The position numbers were made by a program, and so were the translations under genes. This document shows, piece by piece, positions 8,826 through 19,000 of a stretch of 64,000 bases of DNA. The notes beneath the pieces were generated by a model. That model was not told the origin of the DNA and did not search any database. It saw only the letters and a list, made by a program, of their open reading frames with translations. How positions within the stretch are numbered: position 1 is the stretch's first letter; the number at the start of each line of letters is the position of its first letter. Source of the DNA: Calothrix sp. NIES-2098 (GTDB lineage Bacteria; Cyanobacteriota; Cyanobacteriia; Cyanobacteriales; Nostocaceae); NCBI GenBank assembly GCA_002368175.1, contig AP018172.1, forward strand, positions 355,001 through 419,000. Direction: 5' to 3'.

Positions 8826-10517
8826 ATGCCATATTTAATCTACGCTCCTAACACTCCTCAAGAGAAACATCATCTGTTAAAGTTTGGAATTAACACCATA
8901 GGACGCAGCGGTGATAATACTATTACGATCGCCGATGAGAGCCTATCTCGTTACCATGCAGAAATTACAATTGCTGAGAATCGGATTATTATTAAGGATC
9001 TGCAAAGTCTCAATCACACTTTCGTCAATCAGGCAAAAATCGATCGATATGAACTGAAGGATGGTGATTTAATTTATTGTGGAAATGTAGAGTTAAAATT
9101 TGTTGACAAAATTAACGCTACGCCCATACCTTCTACAGCTAATTTACAACCAGTATCTATCAACGAACAAGACGAGCAAATATCTATCCCTGAGACAATT
9201 GTCAAACAGTTTTCTACTGAGCAAAGCCGTTTTAAGATGCAGGACTTACTCGATTCTCCAGGTAGAGGAGATTCATTACTGCGGCTTTCCCATCGAGGTA
9301 GCAATCAGCGGACAGTAGATAAATTGAAAATTTTGTTAGATGTGAGCAAACAGCTGTCTTCTCCAGAGGAGCCTGACCGACTGTTAGAGAAAATTCTCGA
9401 TTTACTATTTGAGATTATCAATATAGACAGAGCAGTAATATTGCTGGTTAACGAAACCACAAAGCAGCTAGAACATAAAGCTGTAAAGTTACGCTCAGGA
9501 GTTTCCAACGAAAATCAATTTTATAGTAAAAATATTACAAACTACGTATACAAAAATGGTAATGCCATTTTAACTACTGATGCTTGTCACGATCAGCGGT
9601 TTAATGATTCAGAGTCAGTTTTTGTACAAACTATTCGTGCTTCAATGTGCATTCCTCTCAAACCGAGGGAGGAAGTAATTGGGGTATTGTACGTTGATAA
9701 TTTGTCTTTATCAGATGTCTACTCTGACGAAGATGTAGAATTTTTGAGTGCTTTAGCTAACCAGGCTGCGATCGCGATTGATAACGCCAATCTCTACAAA
9801 AAAATCGAAGCTGAAGCAGTTATGCGTAATAAGCTAGAGCGATTCTTTCCGGAAGCAGTTAGGAAAAAGCTAAAGGAAGAAGCCAACTTAGGGATTGTCG
9901 AGACAGAAGTAACAGCGCTGTTTGCTGATATTACTAATTTCACAAAAATGTCTTCTACAATGCAGCCACGTCAAGTAATTGCGATGCTGAATGAATACTT
10001 TGAGGTCATGGTAGAAGAGATTGTCTTTCGCTATGAAGGCACTTTAGAAAAATATATTGGCGATGCCTTATTTGCTATTTGGGGCGCTCCGTATCGCAAA
10101 GCTGACGATCCAGAACGAGCCATACAAGCCGCCATTGATATGCAATGGGCAGTATTACGGCTGAATCAACAGTGGGTGCAGCAGGGTAAGCAGCCGATTC
10201 AAATCCACATTGGGCTGAATACGGGAAAAGTAGCAGCAGGCAACATCGGTTCCGATAAACTGATTCAGTACGCTACTATTGGCGATACAACAAATGTCAC
10301 AAGTAGAATCTGTAACGTTGCTCAAGCTGGAGAGATAGTGATATCTCAAGCAACTTTTGATCGGTTGAAAGCCATGAATTTGCCTTTTGAAAAAATGCCC
10401 CTGGTTCAAGTTAAAGGTCAAGATCAGCCTTTACAACTTTATCGGCTGCTCTGGAATTTATTGCCATCTAGGTATTCTCAAGTTGCAGGAATTGTCAATC
10501 TACCCGTGTCGAAGTAG
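8826..10517 (+). CDS. FHA-GAF-class III adenylate/guanylate cyclase
   Basis: A 563-residue signalling enzyme predicted to make cAMP (or cGMP) from ATP (or GTP). An N-terminal FHA domain (residues 1-95, with GRSGDN and SRYHAEI) would bind phosphothreonine. A GAF domain (about 160-325, ending NQAAIAIDNANLY) would sense a small molecule or mediate dimerisation. The class III catalytic domain (about 350-545) has both metal-binding aspartates, in LFADITNFT (near 362) and YIGDALFAIWGAP (near 411), plus IGLNTGKVAAGNIGS and YATIGDTTNVTSR. ATG 8826 follows a GAGGGTGGAAA ribosome-binding site. No membrane segment is seen. Nucleotide specificity cannot be settled by eye; most cyanobacterial members make cAMP. 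Confidence 0.93.
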   Translation: MPYLIYAPNTPQEKHHLLKFGINTIGRSGDNTITIADESLSRYHAEITIAENRIIIKDLQSLNHTFVNQAKIDRYELKDGDLIYCGNVELKFVDKINATPIPSTANLQPVSINEQDEQISIPETIVKQFSTEQSRFKMQDLLDSPGRGDSLLRLSHRGSNQRTVDKLKILLDVSKQLSSPEEPDRLLEKILDLLFEIINIDRAVILLVNETTKQLEHKAVKLRSGVSNENQFYSKNITNYVYKNGNAILTTDACHDQRFNDSESVFVQTIRASMCIPLKPREEVIGVLYVDNLSLSDVYSDEDVEFLSALANQAAIAIDNANLYKKIEAEAVMRNKLERFFPEAVRKKLKEEANLGIVETEVTALFADITNFTKMSSTMQPRQVIAMLNEYFEVMVEEIVFRYEGTLEKYIGDALFAIWGAPYRKADDPERAIQAAIDMQWAVLRLNQQWVQQGKQPIQIHIGLNTGKVAAGNIGSDKLIQYATIGDTTNVTSRICNVAQAGEIVISQATFDRLKAMNLPFEKMPLVQVKGQDQPLQLYRLLWNLLPSRYSQVAGIVNLPVSK

Positions 10518-10580
10518 TTCAGCTTTTGTAGTCGGGTGAGGTTAATTCTTCCTAATTGAAATTAGGCGATCGCAAAATTG

Positions 10581-10613
10581 AGAAACCCGACTTATTGCCA
10601 AATTCGGGTTTCT
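10581..10613. terminator. Bidirectional terminator between convergent genes
   Basis: A 10-bp perfect stem AGAAACCCGA / TCGGGTTTCT with a 13-base loop lies between the convergent cyclase gene and the surface-protein operon. Hairpins of this AAACCCGA type are frequent 3' ends in Nostocales genomes. Confidence 0.6.
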
Positions 10614-10651
10614 ACTCAGAAATTTCCCAAACAGTAATTTTTGGAAAATTT

Positions 10652-13465
10652 CTAATTGATTCTGACGCGGAAGCTAACCAACCCAGATTGACCGTTGGGA
10701 ACATTACCTAGTCTGACAATTACTGTCCCGTTGGGATTGTTGCGATTTTCACAAACATTACTTTCAGGAACTGATTCTAAAGGTGTCAAAGGAGAGAAAA
10801 ATCTGCCTGCATCTGCACCTGCACCGCCGCCATTTACGGTAATACTGTTAGGTACATAAGTTGTTCCTGTAGGAATTAAGTCACAAAAATTGAGATTCTC
10901 TAGTAATTGTCCGGCGCGGAAATAAACTGTGTACTCTATTTCATCACCGCTTTCCACTGGTGTTTGAAGCTCATATTGTCCTACAGGCGCAGGTCTGAGG
11001 ACATTATCATTTTGGTCATTGGGGTCATCAACAAAGGTATTGTACGGGATGCGCTGACCATTTGTTCTGGCGATCGCTGTAATTCGTTTGACTAACTGCA
11101 AACCTGCATTACTGGGATTCCCAGCCGCTAAACCAAAGTCAACATTTACAATATCTTGATTGTCGGGAGTGACATTTGCTGAGGCGGAGGTTGCAGTTGT
11201 GGGTGTGAAGTTCTGGGGTGAGGTAAGGTCTACGGTGTAATTACCTGCTGGCACGCTGGTAAAAATATAGTTGCCATTATTATTGGTAGTTGTAGTATCA
11301 ACTATCTGACCGTTGGCATTTCTCAGAGTTAAGTTGACATTGGGAATTCCAGTTTCGCCTGAGTCTTGTCTACCGTTTTTATTTGTATCGTTGAATACTG
11401 TATCCCCAATAGAACCACCAGGCGGTCGCCGCAACCCAAAATCAACGTTAGTTAGCGATTGACCTGGTTGCAGATTGACATTGACTTGAGAATTACCAGT
11501 GGTAATTTGGGGCAAGTTGAAGGGAGGAGCGATCGCAACTCTGTAGTTACTCGGCGGTAGATTGGTAAAATTATAGATACCGTTGCCATTGGTGGTAGTT
11601 GTTTGGGTGGTATCGTCAGGAGTGCCTAAGATGCCATCATTTCCAGGAAGAGTTAGGGTAATTGGAACGTTGGGAACGCCGGATTCGCCTGTGTCTTGGA
11701 TACCATTACCATTTATATCGTTAAATACTGTATCGCCAATGGAACCGCGATCGCCACTAAATGCGTTAGGACTAAAACCAAAGTCAGCACTATCTAATTT
11801 TTGACTAGGTAAGAGGTTGATATTGAAGGGGTTAATACCTGTAGTTAGATTATTACCTTGAGGCGGAGTGGCCCTGACTTGATAATTACCTGGTGCTAAT
11901 CCAGGAAAGCTATATTTACCATTACTATCGGTGGTCGCAGTTCTTGTAGTCCCATTTGGCAGTGTTAATGTAACAGTGACGTTCGCAATGCCTGGTTCGC
12001 CACTATCTTGTGTACCATTAGCGTTGGTATCAGCAAATACTGTATCGCCAATCGACCCATCAGTAGGCGGACGGAAACCAAAATCAACGGTATCAATATT
12101 TTGATTAGCAGCGAGGCTAACAGGATTGGGTTGTACAAGAGTGGGGGTAAAACCAACAGGTGGATTGGTGATAGCTACCGTGTAATTACCAGGCGGGAGA
12201 TTAATAAATCTGTAGATACCATTGGCATCAGTTTTTGTAGTGGCAATTACATTACCGTTGGTATCCCTCAGTACAAGATTGAGGTTAGCAATTCCTGCTT
12301 CTCCCGGTTCTGCAACATTATTACCGTTAGTATCGCTAAATACAAAATCGCCAATTGAACCTGTACCTTGTGCTGGTTGAGTAAAACCAAAATCAGCTCG
12401 ATCGAAATTCTGTCCCCCGCCTAAGCTAATAGGATTGGGCTGGGTAAGAGTAGGTGTAAAGCCACTAGGTGGTTGGGAAACAGCAACTGTATATTGACCC
12501 TGAACTAAATTCGGAAAGCTGTATCTACCATTACTATCGGTAGTTGTTGTGCCAATTACGTTACCGTTTTGATCTCTAAGATTTAGTTGAACGCCAGCAA
12601 TTCCTGGTTCACCTGGATCTTGACGATTGTTAGCATTGGTATCGTTAAAGACAGTATCACCTATAGAGCCTGGTGCGGCGCAGATACTAAGTTTAGCCAA
12701 ACCTATAGTCTCATCTTGCCCAGGCGAACCGAATTCTTGTCCTGGTTCATAGACTATTCGGATTTGACTAACAGCACCTGATGGTGCGATCGTCACGTTG
12801 CTAAATGATTCAAAGACTTGGGCATTTTCGACAATCCCCTCTGCAACAACGTTGTCACTGTTGTTAGTAACTCTCACATTATTTGGGCTGACTGCGGTGC
12901 CAGTTAAAGGTACACTTGCATTTCCATTAAATGCTCTCACCGTAATTCTATCTTGATAGATTCTCCCAACATCTCGCACACCATTTCGGTCAACGTCCAT
13001 AAAAGTTAGAGGACTTGTCAAAATGACTGGTTGAGAAAAGGTGATAATCAGTGTGGAATTACCTTGTGCAGGGTTTTTGCCTAAACCAATATTCCAGCGC
13101 AGCTTTGAGCCGAGGAGATTTCCATATTCTTCTAGGGGTGTGTCAATTCTTGTAACTTGATTTTCTGGGATTGCACCAAAATTTTCGGTGTCAGTGACTG
13201 TTCCCAAAGGCCCAGGATTATCAACGAACTGAAAGGTAGCCTTAACTCCACCAGCTACCAGGTTTTGCGCTAAAAATCCTGCCAGATTAGTGGTAGGACT
13301 CCACTCAAAAGTTGCTGGTTGTACACCATTAGGACAGGTATTTGCTTGTGCTAATACCTTTTTACTGGAAAGGCTGCCCACAAGAGGAACTTGAGGAACA
13401 GTCAACAGTAGTGTCAGGAATGTACCTCTTATGGGTTTGGCTAAATTTTTCAATAAAGGTTTCAT
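10652..13465 (-). CDS. Exported SdrD-like repeat protein (five SD-type B domains plus DUF11-like C-terminus)
   Basis: A secreted or surface protein of about 937 residues, last gene of a four-gene operon. ATG 13465 is preferred over an upstream TTG because AGGAAG precedes it. A signal peptide (about 1-40, cleaved near VLAQA) is followed by a roughly 220-residue N-terminal domain. Five tandem domains of about 95 residues follow, each opening GSIGDTVFxDxNxNG with a downstream DSGEPGI, the calcium-binding signature of SdrD B-type/Cna-B-like folds. The last 170 residues form a DUF11-like adhesin domain (SGDEIEYTVYFRAG). No LPXTG or barrel anchor is present. Its role is probably structural or adhesive; partner surface proteins are the upstream genes. 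Confidence 0.88.
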   Translation of the reverse strand: MKPLLKNLAKPIRGTFLTLLLTVPQVPLVGSLSSKKVLAQANTCPNGVQPATFEWSPTTNLAGFLAQNLVAGGVKATFQFVDNPGPLGTVTDTENFGAIPENQVTRIDTPLEEYGNLLGSKLRWNIGLGKNPAQGNSTLIITFSQPVILTSPLTFMDVDRNGVRDVGRIYQDRITVRAFNGNASVPLTGTAVSPNNVRVTNNSDNVVAEGIVENAQVFESFSNVTIAPSGAVSQIRIVYEPGQEFGSPGQDETIGLAKLSICAAPGSIGDTVFNDTNANNRQDPGEPGIAGVQLNLRDQNGNVIGTTTTDSNGRYSFPNLVQGQYTVAVSQPPSGFTPTLTQPNPISLGGGQNFDRADFGFTQPAQGTGSIGDFVFSDTNGNNVAEPGEAGIANLNLVLRDTNGNVIATTKTDANGIYRFINLPPGNYTVAITNPPVGFTPTLVQPNPVSLAANQNIDTVDFGFRPPTDGSIGDTVFADTNANGTQDSGEPGIANVTVTLTLPNGTTRTATTDSNGKYSFPGLAPGNYQVRATPPQGNNLTTGINPFNINLLPSQKLDSADFGFSPNAFSGDRGSIGDTVFNDINGNGIQDTGESGVPNVPITLTLPGNDGILGTPDDTTQTTTTNGNGIYNFTNLPPSNYRVAIAPPFNLPQITTGNSQVNVNLQPGQSLTNVDFGLRRPPGGSIGDTVFNDTNKNGRQDSGETGIPNVNLTLRNANGQIVDTTTTNNNGNYIFTSVPAGNYTVDLTSPQNFTPTTATSASANVTPDNQDIVNVDFGLAAGNPSNAGLQLVKRITAIARTNGQRIPYNTFVDDPNDQNDNVLRPAPVGQYELQTPVESGDEIEYTVYFRAGQLLENLNFCDLIPTGTTYVPNSITVNGGGAGADAGRFFSPLTPLESVPESNVCENRNNPNGTVIVRLGNVPNGQSGLVSFRVRIN

Positions 13466-13609
13466 TTCTGGCTTCCTAAACAAGATGGTAGATTTTTGAC
13501 TTTTAAAGGTAGGTTTTGTAGATTTTGGTTTTGATATAAGGTGCAGAGCAGAAATTTGCAGGAGAAAATCTACTTAGCAGGGGAAATTTGACATTCCTCC
13601 ACTTCGTTC

Positions 13610-16048
13610 CTACCTTCTGCCTCTATCTGGTTCTAATTGCAGGTCTTGTTCTTGGCCTTCAATGATGATGTCAATGCCTCTGACATCTTTGTAGATAATT
13701 TCAGCACGGCGATCGCGTGCGTAATCTAAGCGGCTACTACCTTCACTAACTCTCTGGCTTTCACCCAAGGAGCGAATCGTCATCCGTTCGGCGGGAATAC
13801 CCTGCCGTAATAAGTAATTTCTCGTAGCTAAAGCTCTTCTTCTACCCAACGCCAAGTTATAATCGTTACTGGCACGGGGGTCAGTGTGTCCTTGAATTTC
13901 GATGACAATCAGCGGGTTCTGCTTTAATACTTCCGCCACACGATCGAGAACGATCGCACTCGCCGGACTAATCAAGGATTTATCTAAAGCAAAGTGTATA
14001 TTCCGTGGTGCCCGTATCCGTAGAGGAGTAGGTGGTATTAAAGTTGGTGGTTTTGGCGGTGGAGGTGGCGCAGGTCTAGAAGTACATTGAGGAATGGGGT
14101 TTTGCTTACTGGCGGGTGGCAGGCTGGGTGTAGTACCTCTCGGGCCGATAAAGGCTGCGATCGCGGGTTCGGATGTGCCGTATTTAGGATCTGTGGCGAT
14201 CGCGCTGACTATATCCCCTGCCTGCACATTGGTAACTGTGATGCTAAAATTCCCCTTTGCATCTACAGGTGCGCTAGCTAATGGTTGGCTAAGTGCCCCA
14301 TAACCAGGTTCATAAAGTGCCTGTTTACCTTGCTGGTAATCTCCTAGGCGATAAATTGTCACCTCAGAACCAGGATCGGCTTTACCTTGTAAGGTGACGC
14401 TGTTACCGCTAGGCAAAAATTCTCGCGATTTAAATTCTGGGGCATTAATTGCACCGTTACCTGTATCGAGGCGGCGATTGCCAGAATTGCGTTTGGGGTT
14501 TGGCCCGTCTCCTCTTTGCCAGTCGCTTACATCTAAATCTCGCTGGGCATTCAGGTCAATACTCAAACCTTCTAATGCCGCAAACGAGTTATTTTGAATA
14601 ATGTTGCGTTTACTGTCAGGAAAAGCTGTCACCACTACCCCAGGCCCAGTTTGATAGGAGATTTCGTTACCTGTTACCTGATGATCGCTACCCATCAAGT
14701 AAACTGCTGCCCGTCGCAAACGTCTGCCATTGTAAGTGATGCGGTTATTGCTGATTTGTACGTCACCTTGGGGTTTGAATAAATACACCCCTGCGCCATC
14801 ATTGGCACAAATTAAGTTACTTGTAATTTGGGATTTGCTCACGACACCTTCTATCCGCAAGGCATCTGGCATTCCAGCAATCCCATTACCGACAATAATA
14901 TTTTCTTGAACTAAGGTATTTTCTCCCCGTACTGAGGTAATAATGGCGCTGCCATCATGGTAGTAAATTCGGTTGCGGCGAATTGTTGCGCCTTGAGAGT
15001 TGAATACGTAAACCCCGAAAGCTGATGTTTTTTCTGGTACTGCTTCAGTCGTAGTTAGCCCTAACCAGTTGTTTTCGATGACAACATTTTTGGGCGGGAC
15101 ATCCTTTTTATAAAAGGGAAAGTTGCTATTAGGCGGTTGCTGCTGGGTAGTATTGGGAGGTGGTAGACGGTGGGCAATGACAATATCCCCTGGTGGTGTA
15201 GTTAAAGTTACAGGTTTGGGGACACCATCGTAAATTAAAATATTCCCTAATTGCTGTTTAATGGCGCTGGCGTTAAATCCGTAAAGGCTTAAACCGCGGA
15301 TTGTCACGCCATCAGCAACAACTGTTAAACCGCGAAATATTTCTTTGTCAGGTGCAGGTGCGATCGCTACTACTGGAATTGGAATGGCAATTTCTGCTGT
15401 GGCGGAAGTTGAAGGGTTATATCCCGGCTGCGTAGCGCCATCTATAACTAATCCGGGGCTGGTGAGATCTGGCAGTTGTGACTGTAAAAGAATAGTGGTT
15501 GCGTTTGGAGGTAAATTAAACTCAATCCGCGAACTTCCCCCTATTGCAGGTTGAACTTGCGCCTTTTCTGCACTGCTAAGTTGAGCAACTGATAGCTTAC
15601 CATTTACCAGTTCGATGGCTTCGCGTAATGTTAACTGGTTATCGGGTTGCACGTTACCATCTTGGTTGCTGTTAACTACTACCCGTAGAGAAGTGGGAAA
15701 AGGAAGTTGTGGTGATGGGGTAGGTGTTTGGCTAAGTGCGGCTTCGGAGGATAAGAGGTAGAAGGTTAAGGGAAGAACGAACCGCAGAGGACGCGGAGAA
15801 CGCACAGAGAAGTCTGAGCGTCGGCTTCCGGCGTACACCGGAGGGGTTGCCGCAGGCATCAGAACTTCGGTGGAAAGAAGAGTTTGAGATAGATTTTGCG
15901 TTAGTGCTGAGGTTGTAGTTTGATCGGGTTGAGGGCTAACGCACAATAAATTGTTCTTGAATAAGCTGGATTGTATGTGGTTTTCTTGGTTATCTTTTAG
16001 TTTCCGCCAAGGGAAATCTTGTAGCCAACGGACTTTCAAACTGGACAT
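13610..16048 (-). CDS. Beta-helix/OmpA-family envelope protein
   Basis: An exported protein of about 812 residues. The central part (about 125-530) begins with a CSLREA-like segment (NQLTLREAIELVNG) and has the NNxIxxN-type repeats of a right-handed parallel beta-helix. A proline-rich linker (PPPPKPPTLIPPTPLR) leads to a C-terminal OmpA/MotB domain (about 680-795) with EIQGHTDPRASNDYN and LGRRRA, which in the family binds peptidoglycan. The start with AGGAG upstream is ATG 16048. The hydrophobic signal segment (LPLTFYLLSSEAALSQ) appears only near residue 92, because a dispersed repeat and about 64 further residues precede it. It lies 34 bases downstream of the barrel gene. Confidence 0.85.
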   Translation of the reverse strand: MSSLKVRWLQDFPWRKLKDNQENHIQSSLFKNNLLCVSPQPDQTTTSALTQNLSQTLLSTEVLMPAATPPVYAGSRRSDFSVRSPRPLRFVLPLTFYLLSSEAALSQTPTPSPQLPFPTSLRVVVNSNQDGNVQPDNQLTLREAIELVNGKLSVAQLSSAEKAQVQPAIGGSSRIEFNLPPNATTILLQSQLPDLTSPGLVIDGATQPGYNPSTSATAEIAIPIPVVAIAPAPDKEIFRGLTVVADGVTIRGLSLYGFNASAIKQQLGNILIYDGVPKPVTLTTPPGDIVIAHRLPPPNTTQQQPPNSNFPFYKKDVPPKNVVIENNWLGLTTTEAVPEKTSAFGVYVFNSQGATIRRNRIYYHDGSAIITSVRGENTLVQENIIVGNGIAGMPDALRIEGVVSKSQITSNLICANDGAGVYLFKPQGDVQISNNRITYNGRRLRRAAVYLMGSDHQVTGNEISYQTGPGVVVTAFPDSKRNIIQNNSFAALEGLSIDLNAQRDLDVSDWQRGDGPNPKRNSGNRRLDTGNGAINAPEFKSREFLPSGNSVTLQGKADPGSEVTIYRLGDYQQGKQALYEPGYGALSQPLASAPVDAKGNFSITVTNVQAGDIVSAIATDPKYGTSEPAIAAFIGPRGTTPSLPPASKQNPIPQCTSRPAPPPPPKPPTLIPPTPLRIRAPRNIHFALDKSLISPASAIVLDRVAEVLKQNPLIVIEIQGHTDPRASNDYNLALGRRRALATRNYLLRQGIPAERMTIRSLGESQRVSEGSSRLDYARDRRAEIIYKDVRGIDIIIEGQEQDLQLEPDRGRR
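15755..15860. repeat. Dispersed repeat inserted in frame inside the OmpA-family gene
   Basis: The segment has the AACGAACCGCAGAGG / CGCACAGAGAAG composition and the GCGTCGGCTTCCGGCG / CACCGGAGGGG inverted arms typical of short dispersed repeats in Nostocales, and it resembles the repeat at 32530-32600. It keeps the frame and encodes the arginine-rich stretch just before the signal-peptide core. Exact ends are uncertain. Confidence 0.55.
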
Positions 16049-16085
16049 CACTCACTCCTATACACCTTGAACCTGGGCTATGCTG

Positions 16086-19000
16086 CTACTTCATTGCTTG
16101 TGACTGTTTCAGACGGTTAATTAGTTGACTCTGGAATGCCTCTGAACCAGCTGTTTGGGGAATTGCTTTTTTCAGCGAATTAATTAGTTCGGTTTGGGAT
16201 GAATTGGGCTGTACCTGAGATATGGGTTGTACTTGCGATTCCTGTTCTTGTTTGGGTACGGGTTTTTGTAATCCAAAGCCGCCTAAAAGTTCGTTCAGCT
16301 TCAAGCTGATGTTTAGATAAATACCGCCTTCAGAACGGTAGCCAGTAAAATCTCGGTCATCAACGCTGCCAAAGCTGTAGCCTAAACCCACTCGTAAATC
16401 GGGGGTTAAATAATACCCAGTTTCTACAGCTACGCCGAATTCGTCGTAGTTGGTGCCGCTATTAGAGGTTTGTCCAATCCAGCGTCCTTCGACTGCTAAA
16501 TCGGTACGATAACCGAGTCTGTAAGTGGCTCGTAATTGGGCTAAGTTGACATCAGCATCGTAGCGATCGCCATCAAAGAAGGTAACGCCATTCCGCAGGG
16601 CATATTTGCCATAAAATTCCCAGCGCCAGTTAGGGGCAAAAATGGCTTCTGCGGAGAAGATATGTCCTGTAGCTGTACTACCTGTTAACTGAGTTTCGGG
16701 AATTGAGTCATAGTTTTGTCGCCACTCGTACTTGAGTAAAGCGTTGAATTTATCGTTACTGGGGTCGCGGTAGGCTAAACCGAGTTTTAGGTTGGAGGTG
16801 TCGCCTAGTTCTTGAAATCTGACGCCTTCGGCAATTACTCCCACAGTCGAGGGGAGAAAGACATTGGCTTCCCCTGCTTGTTGATAGCGAACTAATGCTG
16901 TTAAAGCTGGTGAGATTTTTCCGGCGGCGGCGGCGGAAATTACAAGATTATTGCCTTCATCGCCATCGCGGTATTCAAATCTGGTGCTGGCTTGGAATTG
17001 AGGATTATCGGTGTACTCTAGCCCTACGCTATAGACGGAACCAGAAAATAGGCCCAACGAGGAAGCTGTTTGACCAACTGCGTAGTATTGACCAAATTGC
17101 GAACCTGCTGCTGTGCCATTAAAAATGTTTTTAAATACGTATTCGTAACCGACATTCACCCGCAATCCTGGTGCCACAGCCCAGCGATGATTCAGTCCAA
17201 CAGCACCTTGCCCTTGGAGTCCGTTGAATGCGGAGAGGACAGAATAGCGACCAGTCAAACTGGTATCTTCTGATAACTTGCGATCGAGGATGGTGTCTAG
17301 GGTGGTGATGGAGTTACCTGGAAGTAAGCTGCTGTCATCGTAGAATTGGTGAGCTAATCGCAGTGTGACTCCGGGATAGGCTTTCCAGTCCAGTCCTAAG
17401 GTTGTGCGGTTGGGATAGAGAGGATCGCTACCGCCTAAATTCAGTTCGTTTTGTCCTTGGAATGTTAAAGATTCCGTTAATGGAAATTTGAGCCGAGAAA
17501 CTAACTGATCGGCACTACCACTAAAGCGATCGCTAATTCTGTCTTCGCGAGAACGATTGACATACTCTAAACTCGTATCCACATTCCCAAATCTTTGTAA
17601 TATCCCAGCGCGGAAGGTTTTGAGGGTATTATTGACTGTTTCTCCGGGACGTGCTTGGGGTTGGGGATCGAAGAGGTCAAAAAAGCCCAGCACACTATTT
17701 AAACCAGCAGCAGCAGTCCCGTAGTTTTCTTCAAAGTCGTAAGCAACATTAAACCTAGTGGTGTCAGTAATTTTGGCGAGAACCGATGCTCCATAGCGTG
17801 TTTGTCCGGGTGTAAAGCTGAAGGTGGAGTTGTTGCTGAAGTTGGGTTCTACAGCTCGGTAGTAGGCTTGACCTAATAAACTATCACCTAGTTTGCCAAA
17901 GGCCTCCAAGCGGTAAGCAGAACCGTTGAAATCTTGGCCATTGACGAGGGTGCCATTAGAACGAGCGTATTCCCCGACAACCTTACCAACATTGCCAAAA
18001 GATAGTAAAAAGTCTGTACCAAACAGTTGAAAATCTTGGCTACCTTGGTCTTCTTGCAGGAAACTTGCACCAACAAAAGATTTGCTTTCTATATCTTGAG
18101 AAATGTTGTATTGCAGTCGTCCGCCGTAAAGGCTGGAATCTTGCCCGCCTTCGTTTTGGTAGGTGACAACAATCCGTCTGACTAAGGTAGCTCCAAAAGG
18201 ATTGAGTTCTGTAGCTAAGATGGGACGACGAAACAGCAGCGTGCCGCGATCGTAGTCAATTTCGTAGTCGGGGCCGCGAAATAACTGTTGACGCTGAATT
18301 ACTGTACCGGGGCGATTAATTTCTTCTGCTTCTAAATAAACGGTTTCACTTCCCGGAACTAAAAGGCGTTTGGAGAGGAAGTAATTCCCACTTAAACCGT
18401 TGGGGACGATCGTATCTCGTTGGAAGCCTTCAATGTTGTTGGCGTACAACCCAGTGATTTGCAAGGGGCCGAAGTTGTAGTTAGCTTTGAAGCCATGCAA
18501 CTGGCGCGAGGTGGCTGTATACAATTGGGAAGCTCTGGCAAATTCTTCGGTATTGTAGTCTCCCCACATTACATAGTCTGGATCGGCTCCCGGTATTAAG
18601 GAACTGCGCTCGAAGCGAGCATAGAAACTATCAATAGAGGGAGTGGTGGCTGTAAATGAGGAACTATCGCCGTAAACCGGATATTGCTGTTCGCAAAACT
18701 GAATCCCCCCAAATAAGCGGTTTCTGCCTTCGCAGTCTTGGTTGATGGGGCGTTCGCTATTAAATGCGCCTGTAAATAGCCAATCTCCAACTTTACCTGT
18801 GGCGAAGACTGCTGCTGTCAAATCAACTTGCGTTCCCCCTGTCTTTTGGGGGTTGAGAAAGTCGCGGAAACTTCCCCAGTAATCAGTTCCACCAGGCCCG
18901 ATGCGTAAATTGACTATCCCTGTTGCGAGGGAGGGACGCAGATAAGTGGTGAATTCTACTTGCGTGTAGGCTTCTATGGGTGCTTCGCCAATCTTGTCAA

